From contig NC_133932.1 of the NCBI RefSeq assembly GCF_031877795.1, positions 91,169,994 through 91,233,993 on the forward strand: DNA of 64,000 nucleotides, read 5' to 3'. How positions within the stretch are numbered: the first letter of the stretch is position 1; every line of letters starts with the position of its first letter. Under the pieces are notes generated by a model. That model made no database searches, was not told the DNA's origin, and worked only from the letters and a program-made list of their open reading frames with translations. The stretch comes from Strix aluco. Lineage: Eukaryota; Chordata; Aves; Strigiformes; Strigidae. The position numbers were made by a program, and so were the translations under genes. Below are positions 47,058-61,073 of this stretch, piece after piece.

Positions 47058-50000
47058 GTAAGTCTGTAACTAAATTGACAAAAGTTCTGACTCAAAGATG
47101 AAAGTAATTTCAATTGAGAGAAATACAAGAAAAAAATAAGTCTATCTAGCAATTTATTTGTTTAGAAAAGATAATAGTAGGCCAATATTGTTTTTTTACT
47201 GTATTCTAGATGACTGTGATACCAATATTAACCATATTCAACTGTTCAGCATGAAATAATATGAACAGAATTTTTGGTTCTACAGTTCCTAAACTGTAAA
47301 TGTAGCCAAACATGTTGGTCTTAAATTTAAGAGATGCATGTCTAGCCAACAGTTAAGAGACTGCTGCTGCAAAGAGTTCTGTCCATATTGTCTAAAGGAG
47401 AAAGGGAGCATTTAATGTCTAAGGAATCCAAAGTTACCTCTGAAAATTCCTCCATAATGGAATAGATGATACTTATCTGTTAATATTTTCTCCCTGTGTA
47501 GCCCCTGCCCCCATCACTTTAAATGCATGGGAGCAGTACAGTGAACTTCTTGAAAATGTTTACATGTTTACTTGTTGCAGAGAAGAAATCTAGACAGAAG
47601 CAACAGTATTTTAAAATATTGCTCTGCTGCATTCTTTCTCTATTAAATAGAGAGCTATTATTTCTCTGTTTAAACTACAAGTCTTGGAGGGATTTTCATA
47701 AAGGCTCACTGCAGGCATAGAGGCTTCTTCCTAGGTTCCTACTCTAGGCAGTAAAGAGGAAGCAGCTAATTTCTGGAATGGTTCTGAAGGACAGAACCAC
47801 TGAAATATCCAGTGAAAATGCTTTCTAGTCAGTTGAATGCCCTTATAATATGAATACACTGTACATCAGCTTGGCCATCTTATCCGTATTTGCCAAACCT
47901 CGTGTAGTTACTCTATCTCAAGACAGATGACTTTGGGAGGGTGAAGCAAGCCTATATCTCTTCATTTGGTATTGCCTTTTTGGATACTTACCAGATTGTT
48001 CTGCTTATCTCAAGTAATGCAGCTTCAGACTATGGTATAGAAGGGGCTTATCTCCACTTCTGTTCTCGTTACTGTACATGAAATATTTCTGGTCCAAACC
48101 GAATTTTTCAGCCCTTTCTTCAGTTGCTATGATATTAGAAGTTTTAGCCCTGTGCCCTTCATGATTTTTATCAGACCCACTGTCAGCAGAGAAAACCAGG
48201 TTAGAAATTTGAAGAAATTTTGCAGAATGTAGTTAGTCTTTGTGTGTTTTGTCTGGTGACAGAAACTTGAGCTTTTAAAATACGATAACTCTTCAGCTTT
48301 GATCATTGTTAGTATGTAAAGGGGACCTTGTCTTTCTGAGCAGTGGTGCCCTAGTTGAACTGCGAAGTAGGAAGCTAAATCCAGAACTGCTGTTCTGCAG
48401 AAGTTTGACAGTCAAATTTGCTTCTTGGATTTAGTTGCATTGGATAAATGGATTGGCAGGATCCCTTCTGAATGGTCAAAGACAACATGAACATATTAAA
48501 GGCTGTTCTTGTCAGTAGTTATAGATTTGGCACTAACTGATCATCTCTGCACCTCATCGCCGTGGAGGGTTGTTTTCAAGATTTTTCGTGGATTTAAAAC
48601 AGCTGCTTGATGCTTTAAGTGAGATTTATCTGCCTTTGAAAGGCATAATGGGTTTAAGTCTTTTACTGATGCCTCTATTCTAGACAGTCTTTAAGGCCTG
48701 GTCTGACCAGCAGAGCACTGGTGTTCATTACGAGTCACTGAGGTACAGAAAGGCACTCCAACTTATTTCAGCATGATAGCAGGAAATAGTGTATTTCCTG
48801 AAAAATGTAGCTGAAAAGGGAAAGATAAAATCAGCTTCATATCTTTCAGTTATCAAACTTTGTTTACTGACAAAGTGGGGTGGTTTTGTTTTTTGTTGTT
48901 TCCTTGGGTTTTTTGTTGTTGTTTTGGTTTCTTTCCCCATATGGCTTTCAATGCATCCCCATGCTTACCAGTGCAGAATAAGCACAATGATCATTTTTGC
49001 ACTGGAATGTCTGAAAACAGGTATGTGTGTTTTGTCAGGAAAATGTGAGTTTCCCTTTGGAGCCTTATAATAGGGCAGATGGAAAAGCCCATTGCTACTG
49101 GACATTCTGAGGAGGAGAGCTTGTGTATATCGGTTCATTTTTTAAGAACCAGAGTCTTTTAGTCTGAACAGAGGTGGGAGCTTTCTCTTAATATGCTTGG
49201 TAGAGGCAGCAAAGGCCTTAAATTAAGAATAAGGTGAAGGAACCCAAAAATTTGTTATTTATACTGTGCACTTACTTAAAATGGAAATTGAGAAATTGAA
49301 GGGAACATAAAGAAAGTCACTGTTGAACAACTGAAGGAAAATGATTTCCACCATTTAAGCATTAAATGTCATAACATTTTAAGTATAAAACATTAATTGG
49401 TGTTTAATGCAGCCCAGTAGTTTGAGCCTTATTCTGATTCTAAGCTGGGGTCATGTTATGATCGCTTGTATTTGAACTACTGTTAACTTTTGGTTTTGTG
49501 GTTTGGTATCTTTTTTTAAACAGAGGTATAAAAGTTTTCCATGTGGATGCAGTGTGCTTTGGCTTTAGAAATTCAGTGCTGAATAGAGTGACTTTTGCAT
49601 AGAAAACAAGTATGTGGTTATTAGATGTGGGTGTAGCACCTCGGATTCCTGCCCTTCCCCCACTCCCCTCACCCTTTTTCTTTTTTGCAGCAATTATCAC
49701 TAGAAAATTGTGGGCTGTAAAACTTACCTCAATCATGTGAATATTGCTGCTTTCCCTCCCTCCTCCCCTTTTCATCCCCTGCAGTATTCCCACTTCACTG
49801 TTGACTCATAGAAGTACTGCTTAGGACACTTAGCTGAGAGACTGGATGGAAAGTCAGAGTTCACCATCTTCTGTTCTCATAATGTTATTTGAAGAATACT
49901 GAAAAATTGGAGTCCGCCAGAGTCTGAGAAAGTACTTCTAGTGATCAGCATCCATCTCTTTATGCAGAAGTTTTAAACTATGACTCGTTTAGCTTTATAC

Positions 50001-52591
50001 AAACGGAAGGAATAATACCTTAGGAAAGGTCAGTTTGTGTAGCAGACAAATTTATCGCAAGCTAATGATTAGATGTATAAGGTGGATCAACTGGCATAAA
50101 TATTTGTCTCATTAAAAACACACGTAGCTTCTCAAATAATTTGACAGTGTTTTCAATGGCTTTTGTATTATTTGGTGTTTCAACCTCAAGAGGGCATCCC
50201 TTTCTAAGAGATGTTTAAACTGTTCAAAGAAGAATTTAGTGAGTTTCTGTGCTCTGTGTTATGCAGAGGTTAGATCAGATAACCTTACATATCTTTAACA
50301 ACAGATTAGCTTTCCTCTTCTGATTATAGTCTATATTCATCGCATCTGATAATAAACCATTATTGCAGTCATCTGGTTCAAGAGGAAGGAAATAAATTCA
50401 TCAGAAAATAAGCTATGTATGGATTTCATCTTTTGGGAAAACTGTTTAGGTGTGAGACAAGTGTAGACGAGACCAGAGGGTTTTGTTTTTCCCGCTCCTT
50501 TCCTGGAGTGTACTGGAACATTACAAAAGGCTGACTGAGAAGAGCACTTGTGAGTCTGGCTGCTCTATTTTATGAACCAAATCCGTGGTGTTTAACCTCT
50601 GCTGCATAATGCATCCTTCCATGTATCAGGGACTATATTTTTACAAGGACAGGTCACACATCAGTGTATGGGCATCTGCACTTCATTCTCTCATAAAATA
50701 TCTTCTTATTGTTTAGAAAAAAAGTAACACACAAGAAATACAATCTTACATTTATGTATTAAAACTATGTTTGTGATTCTTATATTGGCATTGAAATTTC
50801 TCAGACTTGCATTTAGATTTCATTATTCAGTAGTTCGGGATTGAATTGTTCTTTCAGTATTTTTTAAAACTTCAAGAGAAGGGCTTTTCTAACTTTATTT
50901 TAAATGTTTGGAGAACATAGTCTGTTTCTGTTTTGTCTACCTAAAATACAGAAAACTTTTGTGAGAGATTTAATTAGGTTTACCGCCTTTACAGATTCTC
51001 TGTTCCTCTGAAAAAGATGCCTTAGTCCTGACCATTGAAATGACCTTTCATCACTGTTACCTCACCTTGTATGGGTTCAGTTGAGGATCTCCTTTTTGAA
51101 GTTTAATATTGCACATTTTGTAAGAATGACATAATGTTTAAAAATTGCTCTTCCTTTCCACCAAAATTTAATTCTAGATGTTCTGTCTAGCACAAATAAA
51201 TTTTTCTGGCACTCAAGACAGAAGATGTGATGAATACTGGGTATCTGTTAAGTTTTACTATGCATGTTTCATCATGTATCTGGATTTAAAAAGGTGCATT
51301 TTCAATTTATGGTGATAGCAAATGAAACAACAAAGATAAAGATTTCAGAATGTCCCACTTCCTTACAGCTCATACGAAAACCACTAAATCAAAAGCATAA
51401 TTCTGTTTTCCAGTCTTGAAGCTCCATTCTTTTTGAAAGCAATTTCATATTCCGAGAAACCAAATGCCTTGGGAGAAAAAAATGTAGAGCCTATCATCTC
51501 GTTTCCTACTCAGACATCCTAGAAGCTGGGCTTCTAGACATTCTTACACATAGTGAGTGCTTTGGATTGCAGTATTCCAGTAGCCATTAAGGAAGGATCA
51601 TTTAGAGGTGCAGAAAAAGTGATTGTTGCTCTTCACCATAGCATCACAAAAAGATTTTTCATGTATCTGTGGATCTTGATATGCTTAACACCAAGAAAAC
51701 AAGCTATCGGTGGGGATTTTTCTTGAAATAATGTATCCCATAGCTCAAGAGCAGTCTGATTGGATTATTAATAATCCTAGATCTGTGCAAAATTAATAAA
51801 TTCCTTCACTGTGTTCGTAGAACTTGTTTAACATTTTGTCTTAATGTTCCACTGTTTTCCTTGACACTGTAGAATTATTTTGTGTCAACATGAAATGCAG
51901 TATCATTAAGGGAATTGTTGTAACTTAAAATTAGTTTGATATAAGAATTACTAAATGGGGCTCTGTAGGCACCGTTAGTGGTTAGATTTTCATAGTGATC
52001 TGTTCTACCTCAAAATCTATGAGCCAGTAGCAAGATTGTTCAGGTGGTAACATGATTCTCATACTATCAGGGAAGTTTGTATGACTGTGTAGAAGAATGA
52101 CCCACTGCCATGGCTGTCATTAGTTGTAAAAAAGGAAACTTCCAGTTGATGGAATGAGTTTAAGTCCCAATTTCCTAACTTGATCGGTGCATCTAACCTC
52201 AGTGAAGTTAGGAATCTGTTGTAATCTGGGAAGGAGAAAATTTGCCTTGTATGCAAAAAACTTGTGATGTCTGCTTTGAATACTTTCAACTACCACTGCT
52301 GAAGAAAAGAAAACAGAAGAAGAAAAAAGGCAAGCTGCTCACTGAGTGAGTATTTGCATTAGAGGGGCAGAAAGTTTTTCATGTTTTTTTCTGATCAGCT
52401 CCATCTCTGCCTTTTGTAAAAGAAATTTAAGAAAGTGTTGGTTATACAACCTGCTCATATACCTTCACTTTTGAACAGATGTTTGTTCTGAAGACCTAGA
52501 AACTATAAATATTATAGCTAAAGCCCTTCAGTGACTTGAGCGAATCGGTCAGGAGTAAATCGTCAGTGGTTTTTACCTTATGGTGAAGTTT

Positions 52592-52608
52592 GGGGGGGGG
52601 GGGGGGGG
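52592..52608 (+). repeat. poly(G) tract, 17 G, followed by GA repeats
   Basis: Seventeen G are followed by AGAGAGAGGGAG. The purine-only stretch is of the kind that forms quadruplex or triplex structures and varies in length between individuals. Confidence 0.85.
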
Positions 52609-54048
52609 AGAGAGAGGGAGAACAATGTGATGATCAGAAGTTTCCTTCCTAATCTCCAACCAGAAACAACGTGTCTTGTCATTCAGCATCTTTCTTTTGC
52701 CTTGAGACGTGCTAAGCATTTGTATGCTTATACATTTAATGTTAATTCAACTGAGGTTTTTTCCCCTCAAATGAAAGACGGTAAATAGTGAAAGTCATAA
52801 TTATCATTAAGTTTTAACCTGTTTTTACAACCCAGCAACTTATCATTCGAAAAGGGATTTGTTTAGTACAGTTATAAGGTCAATGTTTTTAAACTGATAA
52901 AACCAGGTAGTGAATTTCAAAACTATTCTTGAGCATTGTTAGGATTGCTACTATATTTGTCAAGTGCGTAACAGAATGGAGTATAAAATACTTCTAGTTT
53001 CAAAGAATTTGCAGTTCTTGGAGATAAGGTATTGTAAAGGGCAAGTGGAGGTATGAACTGAGAAATGTAAAGAGTGGGTTAACATCACAGCTATAAATTA
53101 AACTCTACTTCTTAGTCATATATTCTAGTGCTACACTGTTCACAGAGAGAAGGGCTTTCTGGAGAATGTTGTGCTGTACTGAAGTCTGTGTAGGAGATTA
53201 TTGAATATATAGTTTGTGCACTGTTGTAGAGGAGTGAGACACTAAACACGAAGATAGAATGGTTAAAGTGCTTGCTGTTTAAAAGCTAAAGCATTAGGAA
53301 AGGGACTTTTTAATAGTTGTAAAGTATTGAGAATACTTAGCTTATTAATAGGTAAGAAAACATACATTAATATTTTATCTAGCACTGTGATCTCTAAAAT
53401 TATCAGTGCTGGTTCAACAATTTGGCCAACCTATTTCAAAAGAGGCTACACAAGCTACAGAATTTAGGCTGTTCTGGAGCAAAGACCAAGCTGAACTCCT
53501 GACAAGAAAGAACTGGAATGGAAACTCTTCACAGACGTTATAATTACAATACCTGATACTAATTAGATAAGTGAACTTCAGATAGAAATATTTCAGAGAA
53601 TCCAAATATTTTTCTCTTCCTGTAACTGTCAGTAAACTGCAAAATGCTTAGTAAACTCACTAAATAATTTTTTTAACCTGTGCGGTTCAACTGAGTTAGC
53701 TTTAAAGCCAAAAGCTGATATTGTGTGGTATGCCTTAACAGCAGCTGCAAAAACTCTTGGGGTATGGATATTTGACATACAGAAGAGTCATATGTTATAA
53801 CCATTTAGTTTTGTGGTGCCAAATACATTTTAAAGTATATCATAGCTCGTTATCATTGGTATCAGTCCAAATCTATTTTGATGCAGTTTGATACTGGAAT
53901 GACATAGGAGGTTGTATCTTGAGTTCTTGCACTGATTAATATTGTGGGTTTTTAACAGCAGCTTTATTATTTCAAACGTATTCGTGTTGAACAAGGACTA
54001 AACTTATGTTGTCTTTCAATCCCTAATGGCAGAAGTTCTGTTGTGGTT

Positions 54049-54067
54049 AAAAAAAAAAAAAAAAAAA
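54049..54067. repeat. poly(A) tract, 19 A
   Basis: An A run in intron 2 is followed within 65 bases by a T run of 15 (near 54117). The two complementary tracts could pair into a weak hairpin in RNA. No retrocopy precedes the A run. Confidence 0.8.
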
Positions 54068-55957
54068 GGAAAAAACCCCCAAACTTTCAGTATGTGTAGG
54101 GAACTTTTTCCAGCTTTTTTTTTTTTTTTTAAATTATCTTTATATTTTTTGTGCTTACTGCTAACACTGGTGTGGTTAAGAAAAAGTAACAAACTCTATG
54201 CTGGATAAAATAGGCTACAGAGCAAACCATTGCTGTTTAATGTTTTAACTTGCAATAATTTTGTAGTAATAATGAAAAGGATATGCAAATATGTACCAGT
54301 ACAGTTAGAGTAATACTGTAGTCAAAAATAAAAGGAAATATGTAAACTACATGAAATATTTTGAAGCTATTTTGAATTTTTTGTTAACTTTTGTAACATA
54401 TGGTGTTAAATGTTCTACGTTGGAAGCCCATGATATTTCTGGTAATAATAAAAAAATAAGTGCAGGTAAAAATGTGCTGTGAACCATTGCTGTGTTTTGA
54501 TGTACAAAGTTGTGGCTACCATATTGTAGAAAAATAAATCACCCCATTAAAACATTATCCAATTCACTGGTTCTCAAACTTCTTTTTCCCTCTTCTCTGC
54601 TAGTTCAAAGTCCTCTTTCCCACCACCGCTCTCAGAGTATATCCAGTCTGATCTGTTTCATATCACTGTAATATAATTCACTGTGTACTCTCCTACCAAA
54701 TGAATGTGATCATTCACAGTATGTATCCTCCTTAAATAAAAAAGACAAAAAGCCTCCACCCTTACTGCCCCCCAAGAACTCAAGAAACAAACGAAAATAA
54801 CCTTGTGAAGTAGTCATGACCCTGACTCAGTCAGAATTTTGCCTTGCGTGTTCAAGCAGATTTGCCCTGCGCTCTTAACCAAGGCCTTCTCTCCTTCTGT
54901 AGTCTCTGTGCCCTCTGTCTGCACTGAGGTATTACAGAGAATTTCTTCTTCCCATATGCCTGAATTTCAGTTTTTCATAGCCTGTGCTTAAAGCAGCCTA
55001 GTCTTTGTAGTACACCACTGAAGAGAAGGTATAACTCTGCCTGGGAATTTTTGTTGTTGTTGTAGGGTTTTGTTTGTTTCTAAGTCTGTCATTCCTCCTG
55101 TCCCTTCTTACTCTTGCAGAAAGGGAGAGTATGGGGCAGAATTTAAAAGATGTTTTCCAATATTAATATTGTTCGAAGTCTAATGACAGTCTCATGAAGG
55201 CTCTTTTGTGTCTTGGCAGTGGCTGACAGTAATATATCTGTGGTAGATACGAAGGTGAGGGTGGGGCAGGGTAATGTAGTTTCTCAGAACAGTTTCCCAA
55301 CTCTTAACTTTGTGGCTCAAGGCTTCTGAAAACAGAATGGTGTCTTGTTTCTTCGTAGGCCTTAATAGATTTTTGTATTCAGTAGTTTGTCTGTTAGGTA
55401 TTATTATCCGCAAAATTATTATCCACAGCATCCTGCCAGGGGATTTTTTGAACTTACCATCTGTTTTCATTTAATTACAAAACAGTAATGGTATTTTAAA
55501 TTTCTAATATACATTTAGCAAACAGCTTAATTTTTTTATTATTTAACAATAAATTAAAATTAACAACTAGAGTAACAAATACTACATTTTAAAATTCAGT
55601 AATAATAATTTTAAAAACCCAAAACTGACCCCTGTTAAGAAGATGAATCCTGAATTCTGCTACTCTCTTGACTGTGGCACACACAGGTTTGGGCCATCCT
55701 GTAGCCTGAGCTGCTTTTCATTTTCTGTCCCAGTGTCCTCATCAAGTTGAGAGGTAGAGACTAAAGCCAGATGGAATACATTGAGATTTCTTCCTCCTTT
55801 CTTTCCTGCCTGAAATATAATTGGTACTTAAACAGGAAAGTTCAGTCTTCAGTTTGAGAATCATTTGGTTGGCCAAAATTACTGAGACTGTTGCGATTAC
55901 TTGTATTTAGCAAAGCTTGAAACTTCTAATAAACTTGAAACTAATCTTGTTTTTCAG

Positions 55958-56173
55958 ACTGAAAACCTGGAGAGTACAATAACCATACCAGATATCAGAT
56001 TACATAGCAACCCTTCAGCTTTTAATGTTTACTGCAATGTCCGCCATTGTGTGTTGGAGTGGCAAAAAAAAGAAGCATCTGTATCTTTGGCTTCAAAGAA
56101 CAGTGTACAAAGTGGGGATTCAGACAGTGATGAAGAAGAGGAATCCAAAGAGCCACCTATTAAACTTCCAAAG
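55958..56173 (+). CDS. MYCBP2: MYCBP2 coding exon 3 (residues 123-194)
   Basis: Seventy-two full codons, phase 0 on both sides. The peptide starts TENLESTITIPDIRLHSNPS, continues through CNVRHCVLEWQKKE and an acidic Ser-rich segment DSDSDEEEE (about residues 176-184, a likely CK2-type phosphorylation target), and ends PPIKLPK. All three blocks match the mammalian protein as I remember it with few changes. The acceptor is TTTTTCAG. The donor is AAG|GCAAGT, a GC donor, chosen because the conserved protein continues directly from LPK into IIEVGLCEVF in exon 4. Reading through the donor meets a TGA at 56228. Confidence 0.95.
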
Positions 56174-59100
56174 GCAAGTAACTGGGTACTCATTAAAATG
56201 TGCCATGTATGTGATCTAAAGTTTGTATGATCTTTGTGGAGAAAATAGAACAGCATTATAAGCCAGATGCTCAGAAAATAGCTATAGTTTTATTTGTAGT
56301 CCATCTAGTCCAGAATCATTTGATTTGATGAATTAGGAAGATCTATGTACCTGCCCAATAATTAATTTTAAAGTCAACTAAATGTCAGGTAAACATTCAA
56401 CATGCAATCCTCTGTAAGTACTGGTACTTGAAAATAACCTACAGCCTCAAAAGTCTCTACAAAATGCAAATAAGGCAGCTCTTGCATCTGTCAGAGGCTA
56501 CTAGCTGGTAGTGATAAAGGGTGCTTTCTCTTGCTTTACCCCCAGAAAAATCTTAGTGCTATTGGAATTCAGCTGTTGGAGCATTTTCAAAGAGGACTTG
56601 CCAGGTATACGTGTCTGCAGTAACTGTCAATTATTCTTACTACCTTAGTTTTTTAATCTTTCCCTTTTTTGGCTTTAGTGCCTTTTGGCACTAATTAACA
56701 TTAAGATTTGGGACACTATAGCTCAACTGTTATGGTAGGTTTCTTGCTATTTAATGCTTCTGTGCTTATAGTAGGATTAATGGTGGAAAGTCAGAAATAA
56801 TTATATAGGAGTTACTGATTTTTTTCTTAATTTGTTAGTTCCCTGATTCACTTCTTTTGTACTATCTAACTTCTGTGCATTCAGTTTTATTCATTGCTAA
56901 CTGATTAATGCTATGAGTCCTCCTTCCTTTTGTTGTTATTCTGAGTCTAAAAAGCATATTCAGAGTAACTTTACTTGTTTGTATTAGCTCTAAAAACAAT
57001 ACAAACAAATACTGAATTTAAAAGGTTGTTGCCGCAGTGATTTATGTAGAATGTTCTCACTGCTTAGAAAATTAGAATTTTATAGGTGATTGTGTTTAGG
57101 TAGTATTACCTGAAGGGCAAAGTTGGCACTCTGGAAGATAGTTGTGGAGAATTGCAGAGGAACATAAGTCAGGTAACTGCAACTTGGTAACTGAAATGTC
57201 ATGGTTGATGGTTTCAAAATAATGTGCGGTCAGTAAAAGTAAAGTTAGCATTGTTTATTAACTGCATCCGACCCCTTGTGGATTATACTAAAAGAATCAG
57301 CAAGTGCTTGTAGATGATTAATTTGAAATTTTAAGTAAAAGGCAATGTAGCTATCAGCATTTATAAAGAATGGAGTGGAGTTTTAGGGATTTTGAAACTA
57401 AAAGAGGTTCCAAGAAGGATGAGATTTACCAGTGATATGAACAGAACACTTTGAAAATTAAAACATTGGTATTGATAAAGGTGATGGAGAGTTTATCAAA
57501 AAGAGACATGGAAAAGCAGTGCAGTTTAAAAAGATGGTGGCTTAGAAAAAATGGTAGGGAAACTGTAGGTAGGAAACTTTACTTTTCCTTTCTCAAAACA
57601 TAAAATCAGTGAGATATTTTGTTACCTTTAATACAGCAAATACAAAATTGATGAAAATCAATATGCTCTCAAACTATTAATTTTTAACAAAGAATCTGCA
57701 AAATATCTAAGAATTCAAGAATTTTTACTGGTTCAACAATGTCTTAGTGCTTGGTACAACCTCAGTATTTTTAATTACTATCTAGCTAATATTGGGTTGT
57801 TTAGGTCACTCTGAGGTAAGACACTTTTTGTTATTATTTTCACTTACATCCATACATTTGAAAAAGGCATCCTGTTGGAGCTGTCTTGCAGGTAGTAAAA
57901 CTGCATTACAAACAACATAGAGGCTATGTAAATGTGTTTGTATCCTGAATATATGCTTTTAGTATATTATGGTCTTGTTCTTACCTATAATGAACAATAC
58001 TGGGTAGAGCTTAGTTTGTTAAATACAAAGATGACTGTTACTGAAGTTTCTATGGTTTACAATATTTGCTAGACCAGTTTCTGAAAGTAAGTGTTAGCTT
58101 ATTAAAAAAAATACTGATGTATTTTGAGTTTGACAGTGAGGTGAAAGTCAGATTCAAAAGAAATGTAGTCAGGATTTGTGCTTTTCCGGATTCTCCAGAG
58201 TTAAACTGGTGAAGTTCATCCTTGGTGTGTGGGGTTTTGTTTTTGGTTTTGTTTTTTTTTTTGTGAAAAGTCTTGGTTTAATTGAGAATAAGTTGAAAAC
58301 ATTATACTTTTTATAGTGGTATAGCTTAGGTTGAATTAAGGTGTTCTATTGAAGTATCTTTTTTAAGTTTTAAACTTGAGGAAGTCAGGTTTGTTAGAGC
58401 TTTTACTTAGAATACATTTTGGAATTAAAAGTTGGCCTACACAATTTCTATAGTAAGATTGAGAACAGTTGTTTTTAACAACTCTTAAAAAAGAGACACA
58501 CAATTTGCTGGTCTTCAGATATTAACACAATAAAGTTCGTATTTTAGTTGTGTTTGGACAGTTTAGTAACTTGCTTTGATAGCTTTAAATTTTGGGTTTG
58601 CAAGAAATATTTCCCTTTGCCTGACTTATTTATTTAGTACGTTATTTATTTAATACCTTAGTTAATGATGGGGAATTCTCTCTACTTGAAATAGGGCAGA
58701 TTCAGTTCTACTGATTTGATTTGTAATTGTTGGAGTTAAAAAGAGGCGCTACCCCCCCTCAAAATTAAACTTAGCACTGAGTTATGGATGATCCACAGAA
58801 GCCCTGTACTGAAAGGAACAAATACTGGATTAAGGTGATTAAGGTGGAATTAACTGACTTCAATATTCTTTGTTTGTGCAGTAGCATACATTTTGCTGCT
58901 TAGCTAATAAGCTTAAGCAAAAATTAAAATTTTCAAATTGTAACAAAAAATAAAAAATACTCTCTTTAGAAACAGACTTTAAGTCTTTCAGAATTCATTA
59001 GGAGAATGTGTTACCTGTGGAAAGTATTTTTTGTATGTATATAATATACATATAAATTAATGCAGAGTATTAAATATACAGAGTATTATGTATTCTTAAA

Positions 59101-61073
59101 TAAACATAGAAATGTGAGTATTGGGCAGTTATGAGAGAGAGAAGACAAAGGAAATAAAACAATGTAGATAAGACTTCTTGAAGAAATATAATTTTTTTAA
59201 AGAATCAATTATGGGTCACGATGTCTGCATTCAGGCTAGAATTTTGTGTACCCTTCATAAAGTGGGCTTATGATTTTGATCTGAAATCTCAAAGATGTCA
59301 GAAAGGGAACGGGAGGGTGGCTGAGTGGAGATCATCAGTAAGAGCTGACAAGCTGTGACACATACTGAGACTGCAGCAGTGCTTGTTTTGGCGCAGAGAC
59401 CCTTCAGAGAGCAGTGAGAACAAGCTTAAGATGTATTGAACAGACTTGTTCATTCTGTCCTTCACTGCACAGTTTGGAGGAGTTGAGAGAGAATGATACA
59501 CACATTGTGTATATATAAAATACATATATATATTTAAGGTGAAGAGACCTGTTTTAAGAAGTCTACCTAGTGTGATCTCAGATACTACAAAAAACAACCC
59601 AAAAACTCTGCAGATCAGACAAAATCCCAGCAGAACTATTCATTGTTGATTCTTACTGTAGTGGAAGTTCACCAAGTTATTTTCTCCGCTGTGTTAGGTT
59701 CTCTGCTTTCTCCAGCTGCCTCTGTCAGCTGCTAGATGAGGTCTTTTGTCTGAAGATTAGGAAGAATACAATAAATTTCTCAGTTTCTCTCAAAGATACT
59801 ATCACTGAAAAGAAAGGGTATTTCTAAAAATGTACTACAGTGTATTTTATTCTTTATCCTGCAAGATGTTGCTGAGTTTTGCATGCTGGAAAAGACATCT
59901 ATGCTGTTACTTTGTTGACAGTTTTTTTCCTCTGTAGATTCCATGCATGTGTTTTCCCCCACTCTATTGAAGATATGGAATGTAAGGTCTAATTTGCAGG
60001 AAAATTGCTGTTGCACTTTGAAGACTTGATTTGATTATGCTTCTATTCTTCCTCCAAAAATCAAACAGGTGGTAAAATACCTTCTGAAAGATAAGAATCG
60101 AAAAAAATTGAATGACAGGAAAAACACTTACAAGGCATCCGGTAGAACTTACAGCTGACTGTCAGAATAGATCTGTCCTAAGCATGAGTGGCAGTTCCAT
60201 TAACAATTTTATTTATTTTCACATTTCAGTCTTTTTCCTTAGATTTACTCAGGGGTTAATCTATATTAAACACTTTAACATAGGGTTTCTGCTCCTGACA
60301 GAAATGTGAAGAATAGTGAACTGAAGATATGGTTGCTTATTTGTAATGAGTTAACCCTGCTCACTTTTCTTTTATCCTCATCATTATTACATACTAAGTT
60401 GAGAAGGAAGTGAAAGGGAACAGTCATTGGAGAAAAGCATAACTATAATCTCTCAAATTCTAAAAGGGAAAGTTAGGAGGGGCTAAAAGGGAGAGTTAGG
60501 AGAGGCTGTAACAGTGCTGTTACAGATGTTGTATGTCTGTGAGTACATATGGAGTTTTAGTGACAAGTAATTAATCTTTATTTTTTATATTGTCACCAAA
60601 ACAATCTCGGAGGCTTTGGGTGGAAAAGTACTAGTGCTGCCGGTGTCAGCTGTCTAATGTGTCATTACTCAAGTTGGGAAGTCAGGTTGCAAGTCAATTC
60701 TAGCTTGCTGGTTCACATTAATGAGCAAGGAAAAAGAGGTCTGTCAAAATGTGAACTTGATAGAAATTAGAAGGGCTCAGAGGCACATTTTATCTTACAT
60801 TGTCCAAAAAATTTTAAGTTTCCTTGTTTTATCAGGGAACCTTTACTCTGCTTAGATATGCTCTTTCATATAACGTCATTACTTCTGTGTAATATTTGCT
60901 AGTACAGTTATATAGGTGGGTTCTTGATTTTGTTTCTCTTTTGAATTACCATTGTATTCTGTCTTTTATATTTTCGTTACTCAAAGAACTGTGAACACTG
61001 TGATAGACCTTTATTGATGAAGATCCAAAAATACTATATTAACAGGTATTCTGAAATATCTGTACTTCTTTAG
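56174..61073 (+). other. MYCBP2: MYCBP2 intron 3 (4.9 kb), GC-AG type
   Basis: The intron starts GCAAGTAA and ends TACTTCTTTAG. Apart from the C at +2 the donor is an ideal U1 match (AAG|GCAAGT), which is the usual compensation in GC-AG introns. A GT lies 12 bases downstream (TGG|GTACTC at 56186) and would add four codons in frame. The intron holds AT microsatellite stretches (about 59035-59062 and 59505-59535) and a 23-bp imperfect duplication at 60461-60506, but no exon. Confidence 0.85.
60461..60506. repeat. 23-bp imperfect tandem duplication
   Basis: TAAAAGGGAAAGTTAGGAGG-type units lie at 60461-60483 and 60484-60506 with two base differences. This is a purine-rich local duplication in intron 3. 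Confidence 0.8.

Larger units (their letters stand above)
47058..55957 (+). other. MYCBP2: MYCBP2 intron 2 (8.9 kb)
   Basis: It has a consensus GTAAGT donor and a CTTGTTTTTCAG acceptor. The intron is AT-rich with a poly(G) tract at 52592-52608, an A run at 54049-54067 and a T run near 54117. I recognise no exon, RNA gene or transposon in it. Open frames of 60-117 codons (for example 49440-49793 on -) have no family resemblance. Confidence 0.85.

Noticed and set aside
49440..49793. 117-codon minus-strand frame in intron 2
   Set aside because: Low-complexity Lys/Ser-rich composition, no homolog recognised, no splice-flanked neighbour.
56029..56256. Minus-strand frame of 75 codons and + strand frame 56025-56219
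   Set aside because: Both are shadows of MYCBP2 exon 3 in other frames.
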